Shown: in pieces, positions 1-5,056 of the stretch
Layout: the number at the start of each line of letters is the position of its first letter
How positions within the stretch are numbered: position 1 is the first letter of the stretch
Origin: Candidatus Hydrogenedentota bacterium
GTDB lineage: Bacteria; Hydrogenedentota; Hydrogenedentia; Hydrogenedentales; SLHB01
DNA length: 5,056 nt
NCBI GenBank assembly: GCA_022706165.1
Contig: JAKJDA010000014.1
Coordinates: 12,304-17,359 of the forward strand
Direction: 5' to 3'
The notes under the pieces: model-generated
Told to the model about the DNA's origin: nothing
The model's input: only the letters and a program-made list of their open reading frames with translations
The model's database searches: none
Program-made: the position numbers and the translations under genes

Positions 1-92
1 TGAAACGGTGTTCGGGAACCCAATTTGACGCTGCGATCGCGGGCGTGTTCATCGGTCTTATCGAGAGCGGACGTCTTCCGAATTGTGGCTAG
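1..92 (+). CDS. C-terminal fragment of a probable HD-GYP domain protein (5' end off window)
   Basis: Reading in the third frame, an open frame enters from the left edge and ends at TAG 90-92. It encodes 29 residues, including GTQFDAAIAGVFIGLIESGR. The GTQFD motif followed by a short amphipathic helix resembles the end of HD-GYP domains, where a G-[TR]-x-FDP-x-[VL]-V-x-AF pattern closes the catalytic helical bundle. HD-GYP proteins usually hydrolyse cyclic-di-GMP and are often response regulators. Here the usual proline after FD is alanine. The metal-binding HD and GYP residues are outside the window, so neither the activity nor any receiver domain can be judged. The assignment rests on a short stretch; another HD-domain protein or an unrelated family remains possible. 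Confidence 0.5.
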   Translation, partial: KRCSGTQFDAAIAGVFIGLIESGRLPNCG

Positions 93-104
93 GCGTTTTT
101 ATCG

Positions 105-125
105 CGGTGTGGCCGTTCTTTTTTT
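105..125 (+). terminator. weak terminator-like stem with T7 tract after the upstream gene
   Basis: Twelve bases after the upstream stop, CGG (105-107) can pair with CCG (113-115) around a five-base loop, with one extra G-T wobble outside. TTC and seven T (119-125) follow. The T tract is good, but the stem is only three to four pairs, so this would be an inefficient intrinsic terminator at best. Confidence 0.2.
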
Positions 126-204
126 AGAATCGTGTTTTGCAGAGGCGTCGTTTTTTTAGCGCCCTTGTGTTCGCGGAAGTAGAGGGGACGTTGTCTCGGG
201 GCAT

Positions 205-211
205 GAGGTGA
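205..211 (+). promoter_or_regulatory. Shine-Dalgarno sequence of hemG
   Basis: GAGGTGA lies three bases before the ATG at 215, counting from its last base; the GAGG core is six bases away. It is a strong match to the anti-Shine-Dalgarno sequence and fixes the hemG start. No convincing -35/-10 pair was found upstream, although TAGAAT at 125-130 resembles a -10 box. Confidence 0.7.
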
Positions 212-214
212 GCG

Positions 215-1585
215 ATGTCTGAAACCCATCACGAAGAAGTCCGCGTGGCGATCCTGGGCGCGGGCGTTACCGGGCTGTGCGCGGCGCATCATGCCGCGCT
301 TCGTTTTGGCAAGGACGCCGTGCTTGTGTGCGAGGCTGCGGAAACGGCGGGCGGCGCCACGCGCACGGAGTCAATGGACGGATTCACGTTGGACTGGGGG
401 CCTAACGGCTTTCTCAACCGTGAGCCGCGCACCCTTGAGTGGATACAGGGGATGGGGCAGTCGGATCGTCTCCACGCGGCCAACGAAGCCGCGGCGCATC
501 GTTTTATTCTCAAGAACAACGAGCTCGTGGAGGTCGTTCCTCCTCCTGGGTTTCTTATGACGTCGTTGCTTTCGGTTCGCGGCCGGCTGCGGTTGATGTG
601 TGAACCGCTCATTCCCGCCAGGCGCGGCGACGCGCCCGAATCCATCTACGATTTCGCCGCACGGCGCATCGGTCGCGAAGCGGCCGAGACGATGGTGGCT
701 CCGATGGTGACGGGGATTTTTGGGGGAGACGCCAAAGCGTTGTCATTGGCGCATTGTTTTCCCAGAATGGCGGCGATGGAGCGTGATTATGGAAGCTTGA
801 CGCGTGCGTTGCTGGCCAAGCGCCGGACCAACAAGGCGGCCAGCCCCATTGGTCCTTCGGGGGTGCTGACTACGTTTCGCGAGGGGATTGGTTTTTTGCC
901 GCAGGCGGCGTGTGCGCATCTTGCGGGACGGGTTCGTTTGGGCGCGCGGGCGGAATGCATCGAGCGCCGGGGCGCGGGGTACCGCGTCACGTTGGGCGGC
1001 GGGGCGATGGTGGATGCGTGCGGCGTGATCGTGGCGATGCCCGCGTATGCGGCGGCGGATGCCGTCGGTGCGTTGGACGCAGACCTTGCCGGAGCGTTGA
1101 AGAGCATTGCCTATGCCGATATTTCGGTCGTGTGTACGGGGTATTGTCGGGAGAAGGTGCGTCATGCGCTTGACGGCTTCGGTTTCCTTGTGCCGCCTCG
1201 GGAGCGAAAGCGCGTGCTGGGGTGTCTGTGGACATCCTCTCTCTTTCCCGGTCAGGCTCCGGTGGGTAGCGTCCTGTTGCGGAGCATGTTTGGCGGATAT
1301 GCCGATCGCCCGGGGGCGCATTTGAGCGATCGGGAGTTGCTGGATTGTCTTGCGGGGGAAGTCCATCCCTTGCTCGGGATTGATTCGCCTCCGGAATGGG
1401 TGCGCGTTTTCCGCCATGCGCCGGGCATTCCGCAATATCTTTTGCGTCATGGGGAACTGCTTGCGGCCATTGATGCGGGAGAAGCGCGTCATCCGGGGCT
1501 GACGTTTGCGGGCAACGCGTATCGGGGCGTTGGCTTGAACGACTGCGTTCTGTCGGCCATCCGCGCGGTTGATAGACTTCCGTAA
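215..1585 (+). CDS. hemG: oxygen-dependent protoporphyrinogen oxidase (HemY-type flavoprotein)
   Basis: This enzyme would carry out the penultimate step of heme synthesis, the six-electron oxidation of protoporphyrinogen IX to protoporphyrin IX with FAD and O2, usually at the inner face of the cytoplasmic membrane. The 456-residue length fits the family. An N-terminal Rossmann beta strand carries GAGVTG at residues 15-20, E40 ends the second strand as the likely ribose ligand, and GG at 46-47 is the following FAD-contact motif. DWGPNGFL (60-67) matches the conserved GPN-S/G-FL segment of the family. MERDYGSLTR (188-197) is the family YGSL motif, and the C-terminal FAD-binding segment runs from about 429 to 447 (LTFAGNAYRGVGLNDC). 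The start is supported by a strong ribosome binding site. No other heme gene lies in the window; the gene converges on the sulfate operon. A related amine oxidase or phytoene desaturase is less likely given the YGSL and C-terminal motifs. The name hemY or pgoX is used for the same family. Confidence 0.93.
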   Translation: MSETHHEEVRVAILGAGVTGLCAAHHAALRFGKDAVLVCEAAETAGGATRTESMDGFTLDWGPNGFLNREPRTLEWIQGMGQSDRLHAANEAAAHRFILKNNELVEVVPPPGFLMTSLLSVRGRLRLMCEPLIPARRGDAPESIYDFAARRIGREAAETMVAPMVTGIFGGDAKALSLAHCFPRMAAMERDYGSLTRALLAKRRTNKAASPIGPSGVLTTFREGIGFLPQAACAHLAGRVRLGARAECIERRGAGYRVTLGGGAMVDACGVIVAMPAYAAADAVGALDADLAGALKSIAYADISVVCTGYCREKVRHALDGFGFLVPPRERKRVLGCLWTSSLFPGQAPVGSVLLRSMFGGYADRPGAHLSDRELLDCLAGEVHPLLGIDSPPEWVRVFRHAPGIPQYLLRHGELLAAIDAGEARHPGLTFAGNAYRGVGLNDCVLSAIRAVDRLP

Positions 1586-1608
1586 ATCTTTTCCTGCAGG
1601 ACGAGACG

Positions 1609-1624
1609 GCTGGGGAACTCCAGC
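1609..1624. terminator. small hairpin in the convergent hemG/cysA gap
   Basis: GCTGG (1609-1613) pairs perfectly with CCAGC (1620-1624) around a six-base loop, between the hemG stop (1583-1585) and the cysA stop (1634-1636). It is placed to serve both converging transcripts, but there is no T tract on either side on either strand, so it is not a canonical intrinsic terminator. The gap also contains the 8-base palindrome CCTGCAGG (1593-1600). Confidence 0.25.
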
Positions 1625-1633
1625 GGCGACGCG

Positions 1634-2710
1634 TTAGATGCTGTAGTCGGCGTAGTCGATGAGGAAGACTTTCATGTCTTTCGGGGTTACGAAGACGTGC
1701 GCGCCTTTTTTGAGATCGAGTTCGGCGTAGCGTTGTTGCGACAGTTCGACGTGGACGGTGTCGCCGACGTCGGTTTCGAGTTCGACCTTGACGATGGGGC
1801 CTGCCGCGTTGATATGGGTGACCCGCGCTTGGAAATGGCTCTCGCCGTTGTGGTGGTAGGCGATATCGAGGAGATGCGGACGGATGTACGCGACGGCTTG
1901 CGCGGGGCCATCGTGGCCTGCTTCGGGCATGTCGACGGCCATGCCGCCAATGAATGCGGTGCCGTCTTGCACGCGGCCGTGGAATAGGTTCACGTTTCCG
2001 AGGAAATCGTACACGAACCGCGTGGCGGGTTGATGGTACACCTCTTCCGACGCTCCGATCTGCTCAATTTTGCCTTCGTTCATGACGACGACCTTGTCGG
2101 CCAGTTCGAGGGCCTCTTCCTGGTCGTGCGTCACGAACACGCTGGTCACGTGTATCTCGTCGTGCAAACGTCGCAGCCACCGGCGCAGATCCTTGCGCAC
2201 TTTGGCGTCGAGCGCGCCGAAGGGTTCGTCGAGCAACAGCACGTTGGGCTCGATCGCCAACGCGCGCGCCAAGGCTACGCGTTGTCGCTGGCCGCCAGAC
2301 AATTGGCTCGGATAGCGATCGGCGAATTTGTCGAGTTGAACCAACGCCAGCAGTTTCATGACGCGATCGCGGATTTCTTTTCGTGTGGGGCGTTGTTCGC
2401 GCGGCCGCACGCGCAGGCCGAAGGCGACGTTCTCGAAGGTGGTCATGTGCCGGAAGAGGGCGTAATGCTGAAACACAAATCCCACTTGTCGCTCGCGCAG
2501 GCCGCGTTCGGTCGTCTCGACGCCATCGAACAACACATGTCCGCTATCCGGCGTTTCGAGTCCGGCGATGATCCGCAAGAGCGTCGTCTTGCCCGATCCG
2601 GATGGTCCCAGCAATGCGGTTAGATCGCCGGAGGCCATCTGCAGCGATACTCCGCGCAACGCGGTGAAGTCGTGGAAATTTTTGGTGATGTCGCGGACTT
2701 CGATGTTCAT
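1634..2710 (-). CDS. cysA: sulfate/thiosulfate ABC transporter ATP-binding protein CysA
   Basis: This is the ATPase of the sulfate importer; it would sit as a dimer on the cytoplasmic face of CysT and CysW and drive uptake for cysteine synthesis. All nucleotide-binding motifs are intact: Walker [10 protein letters not shown] (35-43), Q-loop Q81, signature LSGGQ (137-141), Walker B LLLDEP (158-163), D-loop GALD (165-168) and switch histidine H195. The segment [18 protein letters not shown] (86-103) is characteristic of CysA rather than of maltose or spermidine ATPases. Residues from about 240 to 358 form the C-terminal regulatory beta domain typical of this subfamily. The 358-residue length is close to E. 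coli CysA (365). The ATG overlaps the cysW stop as ATGA (2707-2710), which suggests coupled translation; AGGGAA at 2721-2726 is a rather distant ribosome binding site inside cysW. It is the last gene of the operon. Confidence 0.95.
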   Translation of the reverse strand: MNIEVRDITKNFHDFTALRGVSLQMASGDLTALLGPSGSGKTTLLRIIAGLETPDSGHVLFDGVETTERGLRERQVGFVFQHYALFRHMTTFENVAFGLRVRPREQRPTRKEIRDRVMKLLALVQLDKFADRYPSQLSGGQRQRVALARALAIEPNVLLLDEPFGALDAKVRKDLRRWLRRLHDEIHVTSVFVTHDQEEALELADKVVVMNEGKIEQIGASEEVYHQPATRFVYDFLGNVNLFHGRVQDGTAFIGGMAVDMPEAGHDGPAQAVAYIRPHLLDIAYHHNGESHFQARVTHINAAGPIVKVELETDVGDTVHVELSQQRYAELDLKKGAHVFVTPKDMKVFLIDYADYSI

Positions 2711-3597
2711 GCGGGGATCTTTCCCTGGCTAGCCATCCGTTCCGCCTCGGCCAGCGTTTGGCGCACGCGCCATTCGACGATTTTCTTCAACGCCAGCGTC
2801 GCCAGCGCCAGCATCGCCAACAGCGACGCCACGGCAAACGCGCCCGCGAAATTGTAGTCATTATAGAGAATCTCGACGTGCAACGGCATCGTGTTGGTTC
2901 TGCCGCGAATGTGGCCCGATACGACTGACACCGCGCCGAATTCTCCCATGGCGCGGGCGTTGCATAGGATCACGCCGTAGAGCAAACCCCATTTGATGTT
3001 GGGTATCGTGACGCGCCAAAAGGTTTGCCAGCCGTTTGCGCCAAGCGACAGCGCCGCCTCTTCTTCCTCGCTTCCTTGGCTTTGCATCAACGGAATCAGT
3101 TCGCGCGCGACGAACGGGGCGGTGATGAACGTCGTGGCAAGGATAATGCCCGGCACGGCGAAAATGATTTTGATGTCGTGCGCGGAGAGCCACGGCCCGA
3201 ACGCGCCTTGGGCGCCGAACAGCAGCACGAAGATAAGACCCGAAATGACTGGCGACACGGTGAAGGGCAGGTCGATCAGGGTGATGAGGATGTTTTTTCC
3301 CCGGAATTCGAATTTGGTGATGGCCCACGCCGCCGCGATGCCAAAGACGACGTTCATCGGCACCGAGACAAGCGCAGTGACGAGCGTCAGACAGATGGCG
3401 TGTCGGGCGTCCGGATCGACGATGGCGGCCCAATAGACGTGGATGCCTTTTGAGAAGGCCTGGGCGAATACGACCGCCAGGGGCACCACGAGAAACAAGC
3501 CCAGGAACGTGAGGGAGACGCCCAGCAACACGAACCGAACGGCCGGCGGCTCAAGCCGGGTCTGTTCTGCGGAGGATGTTTGTCCGGAAGGCGTCAT
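2707..3597 (-). CDS. cysW: sulfate ABC transporter permease CysW
   Basis: This is one of the two inner-membrane channel subunits of the sulfate importer, pairing with CysT. The 296-residue protein has a hydrophilic N-terminus, a first membrane segment at about 21-48 and further hydrophobic segments to about 270. The signature [13 protein letters not shown] lies at about 109-121, where CysT has DLPFALPTAVAG. The coupling-helix EAA motif ([16 protein letters not shown] and following, 179-199) is where CysA would dock. I chose the ATG at 3597 because it overlaps the cysT stop as ATGA, has AAGGAG nine bases upstream, and gives a length near E. coli CysW (291). An in-frame ATG at 3624 would add nine residues and overlap cysT by 31 bases but has no ribosome binding site. 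The gene ends in an ATGA overlap with cysA. The sequence favours CysW over the molybdate permease ModB. Confidence 0.94.
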   Translation of the reverse strand: MTPSGQTSSAEQTRLEPPAVRFVLLGVSLTFLGLFLVVPLAVVFAQAFSKGIHVYWAAIVDPDARHAICLTLVTALVSVPMNVVFGIAAAWAITKFEFRGKNILITLIDLPFTVSPVISGLIFVLLFGAQGAFGPWLSAHDIKIIFAVPGIILATTFITAPFVARELIPLMQSQGSEEEEAALSLGANGWQTFWRVTIPNIKWGLLYGVILCNARAMGEFGAVSVVSGHIRGRTNTMPLHVEILYNDYNFAGAFAVASLLAMLALATLALKKIVEWRVRQTLAEAERMASQGKIPA

Positions 3598-4421
3598 GTC
3601 GCGCGGCTCCTTCGGCTCCACCATTGCAACAGATTCACGAACAACAGCAGCGCGAACGAGACGAGCAGGAGGGTCACGGCGATTGCCGTGGCGCCGGCGT
3701 AGTCGTATTCCTCGAGTTTCGTCATGATCAACAAGGGCGCGATTTCGGTTTTCATGGGCATGTTGCCGGAGATGAACACGACGGATCCGTATTCGCCCAA
3801 CGCGCGCGCAAAGGCCAGGCTGAAGCCTGTCAACAGCGCGGGAAGCAACCCCGGAAAGATCACCTTGACGAAGGTCTGCCAGCGTGTCGCGCCCAACGTC
3901 GCCGCCGCTTCTTCAACCTCTGCGTCGAGGTCTTCGATCACGGGTTCGAGCGTGCGCACGACAAACGGCAAGCCGATGAAGGTTAGGGCGACAATTACGC
4001 CTAGTGGGGTGAAGGCGACTTTGACGCCCAACGGTTCCAGAAAACGGCCGATCCAGCCGTTCGACGAATACACCGCCGTTAAGGCGATGCCCGCCACGGC
4101 CGTCGGCAATGCGAAGGGGAGATCGACCATCGCGTCGACCAAATCGCGCCCCCAGAACCGGTGCCGCACCAGCACCCAGGCGACCAGCAGGCCGAAAACG
4201 GCGTTGATCGATGCGCCTGCAAACGATGCTCCGAAGGTGAGCTTGTACGAGGCGATGGCGCGCGGCCCAGTCACGGTATGCACGAAGTCGGCCCACGTCA
4301 TCGAGAACGTCCGGACAAACAACATTGACAACGGAATAAGCACTAAAAGGCACAGGTACGTCAGGCTGAAACCCAACGTCAACCCAAACCCTGGAATAAT
4401 GCTCCGTTCGCGCAGTCGCAT
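3594..4421 (-). CDS. cysT: sulfate ABC transporter permease CysT (CysU)
   Basis: This is the second inner-membrane permease subunit of the sulfate importer. From the ATG at 4421 it has 275 residues, close to E. coli CysT (277), and its opening MRLRERSIIPGFGLTLGFSL aligns with the E. coli N-terminus without an extension. Hydrophobic segments lie at about 11-36, 61-87, 102-118, 135-158, 188-217 and 243-266. DLPFALPTAVAG at 100-111 is the sulfate-permease signature, and the EAA motif EEAAATLGATRWQTF plus its end (170-190) contacts CysA. GAGGAG at 4426-4431 supports this start. An in-frame ATG at 4481 would add 20 hydrophilic residues, but it has only an A-rich upstream stretch, its codons include rare AGG AGA that double as the ribosome binding site, and it would put a strong hairpin inside the coding sequence. 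The stop overlaps the cysW ATG. Confidence 0.93.
   Translation of the reverse strand: MRLRERSIIPGFGLTLGFSLTYLCLLVLIPLSMLFVRTFSMTWADFVHTVTGPRAIASYKLTFGASFAGASINAVFGLLVAWVLVRHRFWGRDLVDAMVDLPFALPTAVAGIALTAVYSSNGWIGRFLEPLGVKVAFTPLGVIVALTFIGLPFVVRTLEPVIEDLDAEVEEAAATLGATRWQTFVKVIFPGLLPALLTGFSLAFARALGEYGSVVFISGNMPMKTEIAPLLIMTKLEEYDYAGATAIAVTLLLVSFALLLFVNLLQWWSRRSRAT
3607..3612 (-). promoter_or_regulatory. Shine-Dalgarno sequence of cysW, inside cysT
   Basis: On the minus strand AAGGAG occupies these bases, nine bases before the ATG at 3597 and within the end of cysT. It selects the short cysW start over the ATG at 3624, which lies upstream of it. Confidence 0.6.
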
Positions 4422-4425
4422 GCGT

Positions 4426-4431
4426 CTCCTC
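4426..4431 (-). promoter_or_regulatory. Shine-Dalgarno sequence of cysT
   Basis: On the minus strand GAGGAG lies four bases before the ATG at 4421. The spacing is slightly short but the match is strong, and nothing comparable precedes the alternative ATG at 4481. This decides the cysT start. Confidence 0.55.
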
Positions 4432-4443
4432 GGGGATTTGGCG

Positions 4444-4479
4444 GCCGGGGAAACCTCTTTCCCAAGCGGTTGCCCCGGC
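4444..4479 (-). promoter_or_regulatory. strong hairpin between sbp and cysT
   Basis: Two 12-base arms, GCCGGGGAAACC (4444-4455) and GGTTGCCCCGGC (4468-4479) on the plus strand, are inverted repeats with one mismatch around a 12-base loop. In the operon transcript the structure begins 12 bases after the sbp stop and ends about 12 bases before the cysT ribosome binding site. A stem here could protect the 3' end of sbp mRNA or attenuate entry into cysT, keeping the binding protein in excess; this role is inferred from other binding-protein operons such as malE-malF. No T tract follows it in the operon direction, so it is not a canonical terminator for this strand. Confidence 0.55.
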
Positions 4480-4491
4480 ATCTTTTTTTAC

Positions 4492-5056
4492 TTATTTACC
4501 CGGCGCATAGATTTGGTCGAATACGCCGCCGTCATTAAAATGTTTTTCCTGGGCGGATTTCCAGCCGCCGAAGTCGTTGTCGATGGTGAGTAAGGTGATT
4601 TTCGGAAATTGTGCTGCGTACTTCTTCGCGACGGCTTCGTTGCTGGGTCGGTAGTAGTGTTTCGCTTCGATCTCTTGGGCGGCGTCGCTGTAGAGAAAAT
4701 CGAGATAGGCCTTGGCCACATCGGTCGTGCCATTTTTGGCGGCATTCTTGTCGACCAACGCTACAGGGGGTTCGGCCAGGATCGAGATTGACGGCGCGAC
4801 AATTTCAAATTTCCCCTTGCCCAATTCGTTGATTGCCAACAGCGCTTCGTTTTCCCATGCGAGCAGCACGTCCCCGATCCCCCGCTCGACAAACGTCGTC
4901 GTCGATCCGCGCGCTCCCGTGTCGAGCACCGGAACATTTCTGAACAACGCCGCGATGAACTCCTTGGCTTTTGCCTCGTCGTTGTCTTTTTTCAAGGCAT
5001 ATCCCCATGCCGCGAGATAATTCCACCGCGCGCCACCCGAGGTCTTGGGATTGGGC
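4492..5056 (-). CDS. sbp: periplasmic sulfate-binding protein Sbp, C-terminal 187 residues (5' end off window)
   Basis: This is the periplasmic receptor that delivers sulfate to CysT/CysW. The frame is open from the right edge to TAA (4492-4494), and its first visible residues are [20 protein letters not shown], containing the sulfate-binding-protein signature NPK-[ST]-SG-x-AR. Known sulfate ligands that fall in this part are conserved: the SGG backbone loop (codons 5032-5040), the alanine of GARG (4912-4914) and the tryptophan of AWENE (4855-4857). The sequence follows E. coli Sbp closely to the C-terminus, including [24 protein letters not shown] and FGGW. About 55 percent of the usual 329 residues is visible; the signal peptide and N-terminal lobe are missing. 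A TTG at 4993-4995 is an internal leucine, not a start. It is the first visible gene of the operon. CysP (thiosulfate-preferring) is the main alternative, but identity looks higher to Sbp. Confidence 0.94.
   Translation of the reverse strand, partial: PNPKTSGGARWNYLAAWGYALKKDNDEAKAKEFIAALFRNVPVLDTGARGSTTTFVERGIGDVLLAWENEALLAINELGKGKFEIVAPSISILAEPPVALVDKNAAKNGTTDVAKAYLDFLYSDAAQEIEAKHYYRPSNEAVAKKYAAQFPKITLLTIDNDFGGWKSAQEKHFNDGGVFDQIYAPGK

Noticed and set aside
125..130. TAGAAT as the -10 box of a hemG promoter
   Set aside because: It matches five of six consensus bases, but there is no recognisable -35 box about 17 bases upstream, so it is not called as a feature.
743..1492. Minus-strand open frame of 249 codons inside hemG
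   Set aside because: It is a shadow of hemG. The product is rich in Arg, His and Pro with no domain, as expected for the complement of GC-rich coding DNA.
2030..2623. Plus-strand open frame of 197 codons inside cysA
   Set aside because: It is antisense to the conserved ATPase motifs of cysA; the product has no recognisable domain.
2714..2725. GGGA-AAGA-TCCC mini-hairpin just before the cysA start
   Set aside because: A four-pair stem inside the end of the cysW coding sequence is expected by chance in GC-rich DNA; no regulatory role is supported.
3724..4593. Long plus-strand open frame (289 codons) across cysT, the hairpin and part of sbp
   Set aside because: It is antisense to clearly recognised transporter genes, its translation is low-complexity and resembles no family, and it has no good ribosome binding site. 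GC-rich codon bias in the real genes explains it.
4993..4995. TTG as start of a shorter binding protein
   Set aside because: The frame is open upstream to the window edge and contains the conserved NPKTSGGAR sulfate-binding signature, so this codon is internal.

Overview
The window is GC-rich DNA, dense with genes, from a bacterium that is probably Gram-negative. It has a complete HemY-type protoporphyrinogen oxidase and a periplasmic-binding-protein sulfate importer that closely resembles the proteobacterial Sbp/CysTWA system. The sequence shows no marker that fixes the phylum. The gene neighbourhood is not the enterobacterial one, so I leave taxonomy open.

Layout, left to right. Bases 1-92 (+) hold the last codons of a gene that resembles the C-terminus of an HD-GYP phosphodiesterase domain. 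Bases 93-214 are intergenic and T-rich in places, with two T7 tracts and a weak terminator-like stem; they end in a strong Shine-Dalgarno sequence. Bases 215-1585 (+) are hemG, which makes protoporphyrin IX for heme. A 48-base convergent gap with a small hairpin follows. The rest of the window is one minus-strand operon, transcribed from right to left: sbp (4492-5056, N-terminus off the edge), cysT (3594-4421), cysW (2707-3597) and cysA (1634-2710).

The operon encodes a complete sulfate ABC importer apart from the missing N-terminus of Sbp. Sbp captures sulfate in the periplasm, CysT and CysW form the membrane channel, and CysA hydrolyses ATP. cysT/cysW and cysW/cysA each overlap by an ATGA stop-start, if the shorter cysW start is accepted, which suggests translational coupling. 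In contrast, sbp and cysT are separated by about 70 bases containing a strong 12-base-arm hairpin. This probably lets the binding protein be made in excess over the permease, as in other binding-protein operons.

I found no mobile element, CRISPR array, tRNA, rRNA or undescribed system. The most useful observations are the sbp-cysT hairpin and the start-site corrections for cysT and cysW.
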